Source: Promicromonospora sukumoe (GTDB lineage: Bacteria; Actinomycetota; Actinomycetes; Actinomycetales; Cellulomonadaceae). Taken from it: 64,000 nucleotides of DNA. Below the pieces are notes generated by a model. The model was not told where the DNA came from, made no database searches, and was given only the letters and a program-made list of their open reading frames with translations. The stretch spans positions 992,001 to 1,056,000 of the forward strand of contig NZ_JACGWV010000002.1 of NCBI RefSeq assembly GCF_014137995.1. Reading direction: 5' to 3'. How positions within the stretch are numbered: the first letter of the stretch is position 1; the number at the start of each line of letters is the position of its first letter. Shown here piece after piece: positions 8,057 through 17,100 of this stretch. The position numbers and the translations under genes were made by a program.

Positions 8057-10144
8057 TTACCTGGTGTTGCCCGGTGAAGTACCGCGCACCGCAGTCTGGA
8101 GCATCTTCTCCACGGCGCGCACCTGGGTCAGCACGTATTCGGCGCTGAGGTGGTGGAAGTCACGGTAGACGGGGTGACTGACATCGCCGACGTGGCAGGT
8201 CTGTGTGTCGCAGGTCTCCGACCAGAGGCCGTCCCACGTCGTCACGCCGTGCTTCTCCCAGATGCCGGCACTGATGTCGGGCAGGTCGCCGTTGGAGCGC
8301 TCGGCGTCGGCGCGCGCCATGCCGCAGTCGCCGAGCCCGGGCCAGGGGCGGGTGAGGCATTCGAGCGGGTCGACGTCGAGCCGGGGGTTGTCCTTGACGG
8401 CCACCACGGCGGAGGACACGTCGGTGAGGTGGGCGAACAACGCGTCGTTGGCCTGCTCCCAGGTGCTGTTCGCCTCGTCCTCGGACATCAGGCTGCCGTC
8501 GGCGTGCAGCATGCGGTCGCCGTAGATGTGGGCCTGGCTGATCACGACGACGTCGGGCCGCAGGTCGTCGACGACGCGCAGGGACTCGGCCTGGAAGCCG
8601 GAGCAGGAACCGCGGTCGGTGGGCTGCTCGACGTCGACCTCGGCGGCGGGGCAGCCGTGCCGCCAGCGGACGGCGAGACGCAGGCCGGCGTCGGTCGCGG
8701 CGGCGTCGAACGCGGGGATCCAGTGCATGGTGTGGGAGTCGCCGAGCAGCAGCACGGTGGTGGTCGAGGTGACGTCGCCGAGAAGGCAGACCTCGGTGCC
8801 CGTCGTCGTCTCGGTGGTGTCGGTGCACCCGTAGGACGCGGGCTGGGCCCGGGTCTCGACCGCGGTGGCATAGGGCTCACGCTCCAGGACCGCGCTGGTC
8901 GCGGCCCTGGTGCCCAGGGTGATGCCGCCCACGGCGAGCCCGATCACCAGGGTCACCGCCGCGGTGCGGCGCCAGGACCGCATCGCGCCGCTGAACCGGA
9001 TCGGGTTCTCGACCCAGCGGTAGGTCGCGAACGCGGCGCCGAGGGCGGCGAGCGAGGCGAGCACCTTGATCCAGATCGCGTCGTCCTGCACGGCGGCCGC
9101 GGTGAGCACGACGAACGGCCAGTGCCAGAGGTACCAGGAGTAGGAGACGTCGCCGAGCCGCTGCAGCACCGGGAGGTCGAGCACGCGGTCCACCCAGGTG
9201 CCGGGCGCCGACACGCTGCCCGCGGCGAGGACCAGCAGCGCGCCGCCCACGGGCAGCAGCGCGACCGTGCCGGGGAACGGGTCGGTCTCGTGCACGAACG
9301 CGAACGAGAGCGCGAGCAGCACGAACCCAGCGGTGCCGAGCAGTGCCCGGAGCAGGGTGGGCCGCAGGCGGGAGCGTTCGGCGAGGCGGCCCCACGGCAG
9401 GGTCGCCACGAGGGCGGCGCCCGCGAACTCCCAGGCCCGGGTGGGCAGGATGTAGAAGGCCCAGTCGGGCACGGTCGCCGTGAGCCAGGCCGACGTCGCG
9501 AGCGAGACCACGAAGGTGCCCGCGAACAGGAGCTGCAGCATGCGGCGCGCCGGGACGCGGGTGCGCCGGGCCACGGCGACGGCCAGCAGGATCAGCAGCG
9601 GCCAGAAGATATAGAACTGCTCCTCGATGCCGAGCGACCAGGTGTGCAGGTACGGGCTCGGCGTGACGGAGTCGGAGAAGTAGTCCTGCCCCTGGTACGG
9701 GAACAGCAGGTTGGAGACGAAGAGCATGGCCGACGCGCCGTGCCAGGCGAGGCGCCCCCAGACCAGGGGCGACAGGATCAGCAGGCACGCGACCAGCGTG
9801 ACCGTCACGACCAGCGCGAGGGCCGGCACGAGGCGGCGCATGCGGCGGGTCCAGAACTCGACGAGGTCCACGCTCCCGCTGCGGTCCACCTCGCGCAGCA
9901 GCAGCGAGCTGATGAGGTAGCCGGAGATCACGTAGAAGACGTCGACGCCGGTGAATCCCCCGGGGATCGCGATCCCCGCGTGGTAGACGACGACGGCGAG
10001 CACGGCGATCGCGCGCAGACCGTTGATGTCGGTGCGGAACGTGTGTCCGGTGCCGGGTGCGGCGGGTGCCTGGCCTGCCCCTCCATGGGGCTCCGAGGCT
10101 GGTCCGGATGGTCGGTCGACGGCGGTAGCAGTCGCCTGCGCCAT
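8057..10144 (-). CDS. Acyltransferase-3 / SGNH fusion (OafA/YrhL-like O-acetyltransferase)
   Basis: A 695-aa membrane enzyme. Residues about 35-380 form the acyltransferase-3 domain with about 10-11 helices; the catalytic-histidine region is INGLRAIAVLAVVVYHAG. Residues about 440-690 form an extracytoplasmic SGNH domain with LLLGDSHTMHW as block I and a catalytic DFHHLS near the C-terminus. Such fusions (OafA, OatA type) pass acetyl groups across the membrane to surface polysaccharide or peptidoglycan. The target is unknown. The ribosome-binding site AGGAGA lies five bases before the ATG. Nearby CAP-domain lipoproteins and sulfotransferases suggest a cell-envelope neighbourhood. Confidence 0.9.
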   Translation of the reverse strand: MAQATATAVDRPSGPASEPHGGAGQAPAAPGTGHTFRTDINGLRAIAVLAVVVYHAGIAIPGGFTGVDVFYVISGYLISSLLLREVDRSGSVDLVEFWTRRMRRLVPALALVVTVTLVACLLILSPLVWGRLAWHGASAMLFVSNLLFPYQGQDYFSDSVTPSPYLHTWSLGIEEQFYIFWPLLILLAVAVARRTRVPARRMLQLLFAGTFVVSLATSAWLTATVPDWAFYILPTRAWEFAGAALVATLPWGRLAERSRLRPTLLRALLGTAGFVLLALSFAFVHETDPFPGTVALLPVGGALLVLAAGSVSAPGTWVDRVLDLPVLQRLGDVSYSWYLWHWPFVVLTAAAVQDDAIWIKVLASLAALGAAFATYRWVENPIRFSGAMRSWRRTAAVTLVIGLAVGGITLGTRAATSAVLEREPYATAVETRAQPASYGCTDTTETTTGTEVCLLGDVTSTTTVLLLGDSHTMHWIPAFDAAATDAGLRLAVRWRHGCPAAEVDVEQPTDRGSCSGFQAESLRVVDDLRPDVVVISQAHIYGDRMLHADGSLMSEDEANSTWEQANDALFAHLTDVSSAVVAVKDNPRLDVDPLECLTRPWPGLGDCGMARADAERSNGDLPDISAGIWEKHGVTTWDGLWSETCDTQTCHVGDVSHPVYRDFHHLSAEYVLTQVRAVEKMLQTAVRGTSPGNTR

Positions 10145-10271
10145 TTTTCTCCTGCGGTCGTTCCGGGCTGGGGCTTCGTGCGCGCGTCACACCATAACGG
10201 GCACGACGGGTCCGGTTGCCCCGGTGACGGGGAGGGTGTGGGGAGACTGTCTGCCGGTGTCCGGGAGTCCG

Positions 10272-10802
10272 TCAGTCGATGAACAGGTGGGCGCAGACCA
10301 GCACGGGCGAGGTGGGGGTACCGCCGTCGGGCACACAGCCGATCGCGCCGCGCCGCAGCTCCCCGCTGACGAGGTTCTCCAGGTGCGTCGGGGAGTCGAT
10401 CCACGCCTGCACCACGTCCTGCGGCGCCTCGGGTCCGCGGCTCAGGTTCTCGGCGACGAGGCCGCCGGGGCAGGCCTCCCGCACGGGCGGCAGCGGGGCG
10501 TGGGTGAGCTCGGCGGCACCGACCAGCGCCTGCGCCCGCTCGACCGCGATGGGCCGGAGGCACTCCTCGTGCTCCAGCGCGTCCACGCCCACCTGGACGC
10601 GGGCCGCGTTCACGCCGTCCTCCAGGGCCGCCGCGTACGCCGCCGGGTCGGCGAGGTCCACGTCGCCCGGGGCGGTCCAGGTCGCCTGGGGCGTCGCCGT
10701 CAGCAACGGGGTGCCGTTCCGCCCGGGGAGCGTCGTGCAGGCCGTGAGCAGCGCACCGGCGGTCACGAGCGTGACGGCGAGGCGGATCGGGTGATGGGGC
10801 AC
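10272..10802 (-). CDS. CAP/SCP-domain lipoprotein
   Basis: Secreted lipoprotein of 176 aa: a short basic N-terminus, hydrophobic core and lipobox LLTAC at residues 17-21. The CAP (cysteine-rich secretory, antigen 5, PR-1) domain follows from about 50 to 175. It contains THAPLPP, an AENLSRG motif, WIDSPTHLENLVSG and a C-terminal CAHLFID. Four cysteines in the domain could form disulfides. Bacterial CAP proteins have been tied to lipid binding or wall interactions; no function is established for this group. It is a paralogue of the next gene upstream, probably a tandem duplication. The start is GTG at 10802. Confidence 0.85.
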   Translation of the reverse strand: MPHHPIRLAVTLVTAGALLTACTTLPGRNGTPLLTATPQATWTAPGDVDLADPAAYAAALEDGVNAARVQVGVDALEHEECLRPIAVERAQALVGAAELTHAPLPPVREACPGGLVAENLSRGPEAPQDVVQAWIDSPTHLENLVSGELRRGAIGCVPDGGTPTSPVLVCAHLFID

Positions 10803-10875
10803 GACGCCGATTCGACACCACCGGCGGGCCGTTCACAAGCCCCGGTCGCACTCTCGGACCAGGGCGGACGCCGGA

Positions 10876-11733
10876 TCAGGCCAGGAACACGTGCGCGCAG
10901 ATCATCACCGGCGCGGCGGGGTCTCCGCCGTCGGGCACGCAGGCGATGGCGCCGCGCGTCAGGTCGCCGTTCAGGATGTTCGCGCGGTGGCCCTCGGAAT
11001 CCATCCAGCCCTGCGCGGCCTCGGCCGGCGTCCACCCGCCCTTGGCCAGGTTCTCCGCGACCGCGGAGGTGGGGCAGAGGTCGAAGATCGGCCCGAGCGG
11101 CGCGTGCGCCAGCTCCTGCCCGATCAGCGCCTGCGCCCGCTCCAGCGCGACGTCGTACGCGCAGTCGTCGTGGGCCAGGGCCGCCAGGCCGTTCGCGGTG
11201 CGGTGGCCGTTGACGGCCTCCTCCAGCGCCTGGGCGTACTGCACGGAGTCCGTCAGGTCGGGCGCGCCCGCGCCACCTCCGCCGCCCGTGCCACCGCCGG
11301 CCCCGGTTCCCGAGCCGCCGCCGTTCCCGCCCTCGGAACCCGAGCCGCCTCCGGAACCCTGGGCGGCCTCGTCATCACCGCCCGGCGAGGGCGACTCGCT
11401 GGGCGCCGCCTGCACGTCCACCGCCGCGGACTCCTGGACGTGCTCCCCGGAGATGGCCCCCACGGAGGTGGGGTCGGCGGACGGCGCGTGCTCGACCGGC
11501 ATCGCCACGCTGACCACGCCCGGCGCGATCCCGGGCGCCGGCATCGGCTCGGCTCCGGTGTCCAGCAGCCCGGCGCACGCCGTCAGGGAGGCACTCACCC
11601 CGACGGCCAGCGCCACCCGGGCCAGCACCCCGGCGCGTGGCACACCACCGCCCGGCAGTCGGCGGGCGGGGGCCCTGCGCGGGGCGCGCCCGGGCTGAGC
11701 CACGGACGACGTCGGACGGGGTGCTGGGGACAC
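10876..11733 (-). CDS. CAP/SCP-domain lipoprotein with Gly-rich linker
   Basis: A 285-aa paralogue of the adjacent CAP lipoprotein. It has a lipobox-like SLTAC after a hydrophobic stretch (about residues 44-56), a long acidic and then Gly/Ser-rich linker (about 110-170), and a C-terminal CAP domain (about 175-285) with AHAPLGP, AENLAKG, WMDSEGHRANILNG and CAHVFLA. I place the start at GTG 11733 because a TATTGT -10 lies eight bases upstream; a TTG at 11754 is an alternative. The Gly-rich linker may let the domain reach through the cell wall. The role is unknown. Confidence 0.8.
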   Translation of the reverse strand: MSPAPRPTSSVAQPGRAPRRAPARRLPGGGVPRAGVLARVALAVGVSASLTACAGLLDTGAEPMPAPGIAPGVVSVAMPVEHAPSADPTSVGAISGEHVQESAAVDVQAAPSESPSPGGDDEAAQGSGGGSGSEGGNGGGSGTGAGGGTGGGGGAGAPDLTDSVQYAQALEEAVNGHRTANGLAALAHDDCAYDVALERAQALIGQELAHAPLGPIFDLCPTSAVAENLAKGGWTPAEAAQGWMDSEGHRANILNGDLTRGAIACVPDGGDPAAPVMICAHVFLA

Positions 11734-11971
11734 AAGCCGGGACAATACCGGCAATCACGATGATGTGGAACGCCTGAAAAGTCTTATCCATCCGGGTGAT
11801 ATTCCGGAACACACCGCCCTCTCCGGCGCAGGTCGGTAACCCACCCGAAGAAAACATAGATCCGCATATTGTGGTGATCGGACGATTCAGGTCGCACTCG
11901 GTGAATTCATCGCATATTTTTGCGAGGCACCAGCGACCAATTCCCCAGTCGAGCAGCCGAGGTTCTCCCAC

Positions 11972-12916
11972 ATGTCCGGAACGAGCACGAGCGGTGCGCC
12001 CTGGAACGGCCACCGCCTCGCCTTCGTGGGTGGTCTTCATCGCAGCGGTACCGCCCTTGTCGCCCGCATTCTGAGCTCCAGCCCTGACGCCTCCGGACTC
12101 ACCGGAACGGGTGCCGCCCTGGACGAGGGACAACACATTCAGGACGCATATGTCGGGAGCCTGGGTAATACATCCCAATGGTCCTTTCATCCGCAGGCGC
12201 ACCTGACCGAAGAAGACGCACAACGCACTCCGGACGCGGGTGCCCGGCTCTGGGAGAGCTGGTCCCCGTACTGGGACCTGGAGCGCACGGTGCTCGTCGA
12301 GAAGTCCCCGCCGAACCTGACCAAGATGCGCTACCTCCAGGAGCTCTTCCCGGGCGCGCGCTTCGTGGTCGTCACCCGGCACCCCGTGGTCCAGGCGCTG
12401 GCCGTGCGCAAGTGGGCCACCCGCACGCGCGGCCGGTTCACCTACGGCTTCCCCCGCCTGATCGAGCACTGGGTGCACGCGCACGACGTCTTCGCCCAGG
12501 ACGCGCTGCACATCGAGAACCTGCTCGTGCTGCGGTACGAGCACCTGATGCGCGAGCCGGCGCGCGAGCTCGACCGCCTCGCGCAGTTCCTGGACCTGGA
12601 GCTCCGCGGGAGCCGCGTCCGCACCGCCGACGGGGACCGCACCAGCCGGTACGCCGAGCTCTGGGAGACCGGCGGCCGCGCCCAGCTCGGGGGCCGCGTG
12701 CGGCACCACCTCGCGCACCTCGGGTCCCGGCGGGGCACGCCCCGGGGCGACCTGGTCCGCGACGTCACCGACGTCGCCCTGCTCCCCCGCTACCGGAGCG
12801 TCCTCGGCGAGCACCTCGGGGAACGCATCAGCGCCCACGGCTACGACCTGGACGTGCTGGACCGGGCGGCCCCCTGGGCCCCCTCCCGGCTCGGCCCGAC
12901 GGCGGACGCCCGATGA
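11972..12916 (+). CDS. Sulfotransferase family protein
   Basis: PAPS-dependent sulfotransferase-like protein of 314 aa. The 5'-phosphosulfate loop reads GGLHRSGTALVARIL near residue 20. The 3'-phosphate-binding strand and helix reads RFVVVTRHPVVQALAVRKW near residue 130, with VEKSPPNLTKMR just before it. This group (Sulfotransfer_3) usually modifies carbohydrate, lipid or protein acceptors. The acceptor is unknown. The first roughly 60 codons and the upstream 200 bp are visibly richer in A+T than the neighbours, which may mark transferred DNA. The next sulfotransferase overlaps its stop by four bases. Confidence 0.88.
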   Translation: MSGTSTSGAPWNGHRLAFVGGLHRSGTALVARILSSSPDASGLTGTGAALDEGQHIQDAYVGSLGNTSQWSFHPQAHLTEEDAQRTPDAGARLWESWSPYWDLERTVLVEKSPPNLTKMRYLQELFPGARFVVVTRHPVVQALAVRKWATRTRGRFTYGFPRLIEHWVHAHDVFAQDALHIENLLVLRYEHLMREPARELDRLAQFLDLELRGSRVRTADGDRTSRYAELWETGGRAQLGGRVRHHLAHLGSRRGTPRGDLVRDVTDVALLPRYRSVLGEHLGERISAHGYDLDVLDRAAPWAPSRLGPTADAR

Positions 12917-13866
12917 CCGCCGGCCCCCGCGTCGTCTACGTCACCGGCCCCGCCCGCAGCGGCACGAGCACGCTCACCGGGGCGCTGCGCCAGTTCGGGC
13001 TCCGGGTGCCGCGGCCGGAGGTCGAGCCGGACCTCTCGAACCCGCGCCGGCCCTCGGAGTCCCGCTGGGTGGTCGACCTGCACGACGCCCTGCTGCAGGC
13101 CGCCGACGTGCAGGTGGCGGACCCGCGCCCCCTCGCCTGGCACCTCGTCGACCGCGCGGGCACCGAGGCGGAGGCACGGGCCGGGATCGCGGCCTGGATC
13201 GCCGCCCGGACCGCCGAGCACGGCGACCTGGTGATCAAGGACCCGCGGCTGCTCTGGTTCCTCGGGCACTGGCAGGCGGCGGCGGCCGCCGCGGGCGCCG
13301 TGCCGTCGTGCATCACCACGCTGCGCCCGCCCGCGGAGGTGGTCGGCAGCCTGGTCTCCGACACCCGCGACCAGGTGGTGGAGCGCCTGGCCGGGTGGGT
13401 CAACCTCATGCTCGGCACCGAGCTCGCCACACGGGCGACACCGCGGGCCTTCGTGCGCTACTGGGACCTGATCCACGACTGGGACGGCCCGGTGTTCGAC
13501 GCCGCCACGGCGCTCGACCTGCCGATGGTCGACCCGCGCGACAAGGGCGCCGTCGAACGGGTGGACGCGTTCATCGACCACACGCTGCACCGGGTCGAGG
13601 TCACCTGGGACGACATGCCGGTACCGGGGCCGCTGCGCGCGCTGGCGGACGACACCTGGGCCGCCCTCGACGCCCTTCCCGAGCACGACGACGACGTGAC
13701 CCGCGCCGAGCTCGACCGGCTCCGCGCGCTGTACCCGTACGTCCATCGGAAGGTGACGACGTCCCCCGCGCGCCGGATCGCGCGCATCGTGCCGCCGGCG
13801 GCGGTCCCGCCGTCGGTCCGGAACGGGATGACGGGCGCGCTCCGGCGCTCCCCGTTCGCGGGCTGA
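12913..13866 (+). CDS. Sulfotransferase-like protein (second of pair)
   Basis: A 317-aa P-loop protein starting at the ATG that overlaps the previous stop codon (ATGA). The N-terminal nucleotide loop reads YVTGPARSGTSTLTGALRQF, and a later region contains DLVIKDPRLLWFLGHW and CITTLRPPAEVVGSLV, matching the PAPS 3'-phosphate site. Sequence similarity to its neighbour is low apart from these motifs, so it is not a recent duplicate. Translational coupling suggests the two act in the same pathway, perhaps sulfating a surface glycan. No glycosyltransferase is adjacent. Confidence 0.82.
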   Translation: MTAGPRVVYVTGPARSGTSTLTGALRQFGLRVPRPEVEPDLSNPRRPSESRWVVDLHDALLQAADVQVADPRPLAWHLVDRAGTEAEARAGIAAWIAARTAEHGDLVIKDPRLLWFLGHWQAAAAAAGAVPSCITTLRPPAEVVGSLVSDTRDQVVERLAGWVNLMLGTELATRATPRAFVRYWDLIHDWDGPVFDAATALDLPMVDPRDKGAVERVDAFIDHTLHRVEVTWDDMPVPGPLRALADDTWAALDALPEHDDDVTRAELDRLRALYPYVHRKVTTSPARRIARIVPPAAVPPSVRNGMTGALRRSPFAG

Positions 13867-13870
13867 GCCG

Positions 13871-13876
13871 TACACT
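13871..13876 (+). promoter_or_regulatory. -10 hexamer of leaderless DUF2530-like gene
   Basis: TACACT ends six bases before the GTG at 13883, right after the sulfotransferase stop. Confidence 0.5.
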
Positions 13877-13882
13877 GGCGGC

Positions 13883-14119
13883 GTGCCAACGATCCGTACC
13901 CTGCTGGCCCACCCCGAGGAGCGTCGGCCCAGCCCACCGGCCCCGCACGCCGATCTCTTCCGCGTGCTCGGCGTGGGTATCGGGATGTTCGCGGTCGGCC
14001 TGATCGTGGCGCTGATCCTGCTCATGACCGGACGCGGCGGCGTCGAGACCGTCGCGATCTGCGGCACCGGCATCGTGCTCGGCGGGCTCGGCCTGCTCTG
14101 GGCCCGCCGCCACCGCTAG
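13883..14119 (+). CDS. Small two-helix membrane protein (DUF2530-like)
   Basis: A 78-aa protein with a hydrophilic N-terminus of about 27 residues, two membrane helices (about 28-48 and 54-72), and a terminal WARRHR positive patch. Size, two helices and the basic end match the actinobacterial DUF2530 family, which is often found near purine permease and DUF3027 genes as here. Function is unknown. It is convergent with the large ATPase gene, whose end lies 13 bp away. Confidence 0.7.
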   Translation: MPTIRTLLAHPEERRPSPPAPHADLFRVLGVGIGMFAVGLIVALILLMTGRGGVETVAICGTGIVLGGLGLLWARRHR

Positions 14120-14131
14120 GGCGGCCGGGCC

Positions 14132-17100
14132 TCAGCCCCAGGCGCGCTCCGCGTCGAGCGCCTCGGCGCGGCCGGGGTCGCGCAGGACCGCCTCCAGCAG
14201 CAGGGCGTCCGCCCCGGTGAGCTCGGCCAGCGCCCGCGCCAGGCCCTCGGGCGAGACGGCGTGCGCGACAGCGCCTTCCCCTTCGACCGTGGTCACCCAC
14301 CACGCGACGCCTCTGCCCTCCACGGTCAGCGTCGTGTGGCGGCGCCAGGTCGCCGGCGCGCCCGGCACGACGGCGCGGACCCGCGGGTCGAGCTCCGCAG
14401 GCTCCCCCGGCTCGTCCGGGCCGACGTCGGAGCCGCCCTCCAGCGGCAGGTCGAGCAGGTCGGCGAGGGCCCCGGCGACGTCGGCCGGTGCCGGGACCAC
14501 CGGGCCGAGCTGGGCCCACCGGGGCGACGCGGCGACGGCGAGGTCGTCCGTGCGCTCCACCGTGATGCCCGCCGGGCCGAGCGCGGGCAGCCGGGGTGGG
14601 GCGATCCCCGGGCCGTCGGCCCGGGCGAGCGCCGCGAGTCCCGCCCAGACGGCGCGCGCGACGTCGGCGCGTACCCGCCCGGCCGAGCCGGACTCGGCGT
14701 CGGGCAGCCCCTCCAGGACCGTCGGCCAGTCGCGTCCGGGCAGGTCAGCCAGGTTGTGCAGGCCGCCGAGCGCGACCAGCAGATCGGCGTCCAGCCCCGC
14801 GGTCTCGGGCGGGGCAGGCGGCAGGAGGGGGACGTCCCCGAGCGCGAACGGCGCGCCGAGCCGGCGCCGGAGGAACCACGCCGTGTACGACACGGCCTGC
14901 CGGTCCGGGGCGTCGGGCGAGCGCACGGGCGTCAGCAGGGCGCGGCGCAGGTCGGGGTCGGCGGCGACCCGGGCGAGCCCCGCGGCGAGCCGGCTCTGCT
15001 CGGGCTCGGTGCCCGCGACGTCCGTCAGGGCGTCGAGGTCGAGTACCGCCGCCACGTCACCGACCCACGCGCCCGCGCCGAGCTCGTCCGCGAGGAGGTC
15101 GAGGTACTCGTCCCAGTCGGCGAGCCACCCGGCGGGGTCGTCGGGTCCGTAGTCGGCGTCGTCGTCCCCATCGGGTGTCACGACGTCGGACACGCGGTAG
15201 ACGCACAGGCCGGCGTGCGCGCCGGCGGCTTCGAGCGTGTCACCGCCCCAGCGCTCGACGACGCCGTCGTGCACGGGGGCCAGGTCCAGGTGCCGGGCCG
15301 CCCAGGTGCCGGGCAGCGCGGTCTCGCGCAGGGGCGCGACGGCGCCGTCCGCCACGACGGGCAGCTCGCCCAGCCAGAACGGGAGGTCGCCCGGACCGGA
15401 CGCCGCGACGGCGAGCCGCACCAGTTCCAGCACCGCCGACACCGTCGCGGCGGGGCCGTCGTCGGGACCGGGGCCGGCCTCGGGACCGGGGCCGCCGTCG
15501 GGCCCGCCGTCGTCGGGCGCGGACGACGGCCGGGCGGACAGGACGGCGGCGAGGTGTTCGGCGTCGCCGTCGTCCAGCACGTCCTCCGCAGCGCCGAGCG
15601 CCGCCGACCGGACCCCGGCGTCCGCGAGCAGCCCACGCGGCGTGGTGGGTACGGCGCCGACCCGCTCCAGCACGGGGTGGACGACGTCGGGGTGGACCAC
15701 CCGGACGCCGAGCGCGCGGGCGATCCCGGCGAGCCACGGGGTGTCGAGCAGCACGGTCCCGCGGGCGCCGCGGGTCACGCGGCCGTCCGCGAGCGGCAGC
15801 GGCATGCCGGCGACGGCCTCGAGCACGGTCGGCTCCCCGGCGTGCGGCGCGAGGGCGTCGAGCGCCGCGTGCACGGCGTCGGGCTCGGGCGGCAGCGCCT
15901 CGACCAGGTCGGCGAGGTCGACGGCGTCCGCCCCGAGCGACCGCACGAGGGCCTGGTACCGCACGGGGACCGTGACCAGAGACCTGGGGGCGCCGGGCGC
16001 GAGCGCGCGGGCGAGCTCCGGTTCCTCGCCGAGCGGACCCGCGACGAAGGCAGCGTCCCGCGGTGCGACGGGTGCATCGGCCTCGCTCGGGCGGAGCAGC
16101 GGGGTGTCGCGGAGGGCTTGGGCGGCGGACGCGCGGATCGCGGCGTCGACCTCGCCCGCAGGGAGCCCGGCGGGGACCAGGCCGAGGAGGTCCGGCGCCG
16201 CGGTTCCGCTGGGCGCTGGGCCGGGGTCGCCGGTCGCGCCGGCGGTGGGGTCGCTCGTCGGCAGCCCGCCGGTCAGCGTGTCGCCGTCCGGGGACCCGGC
16301 CGCGAGCTCGCCCAGGAACGCGGCGTACGCGCGGCCGGCCTCGGCGGCCACGCGGTCCGACGTCGGCCCCGGGAGCACGCCCCGCCGCCCCGGGTCGACC
16401 GGGAACGACGCGATCAGGAGTGCCGGAAAGGTGAGCCGGACGTCGGTGGGGGTCGGCGCGTGCAGCGTCGACGCAGTCCACGTCGGTGCGTTCGACGTCG
16501 GACCTGCCGCCGCGAGGCCTGCTGCCGCGAAACCTCCCGCAGCAGAGCGGCCCGGGACGGGCAGCGCCCAGAGCACCGACCAGTCCGGGCGCCGGGCCTC
16601 CGACGGCAGCGAGCCGTCCGGCTCCAGCGCCCCGGAGGACCGGTGCACGCGCCAGCGGGTCGCCACGTCACGCAGCACCCGCGGGGTCGCGTGCGGCACC
16701 GCGTCGCCGAGGTCAGAACCCGGCTGACCTGCGTAGTCGTCCTCGATCACCAGCTCGTCGAGGGCGGGCAGGGCGAGCAGCAGACCGTCGTCGACGGCCG
16801 CGAGCTGGGCGCGCACGGCGGCGACCGCCGCGTCGTCGCGCAGCCGGAGCTCGACCACGGTGTCGGGCTCCTCGGGAGTGGTCCCGGACGCCGGGAAGGG
16901 CAGCCGCAGCACGGGCAGCGCCCCGCCGCGCCGCTCCGCCTCGCCCACGAGCCGGCCCGCAGCCTCTCCCCCGGCCCCGCCCGAGGCTGCGAGATCGGTC
17001 GGCTGCGCTGAGACCGGTCCGACGTCGGACCGGTCTCGATGCAAGGGACCGGTCTCATTGCCGTCAGCGCCGTGCCCCAGCCCAGGTGCCAGTCCCAGGG

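Noticed and set aside
8150..10282. 710-codon plus-strand frame opposite the acyltransferase gene
   Set aside because: Arg/Gly/His-rich without motifs; shadow of the minus-strand gene with acyltransferase and SGNH motifs.
14261..17011. Long plus-strand open frame (916 codons) opposite the sacsin-like ATPase gene
   Set aside because: Composition is Arg/Gly/Val-rich with no domain; it is the high-GC shadow of the minus-strand gene, which carries clear GHKL motifs.
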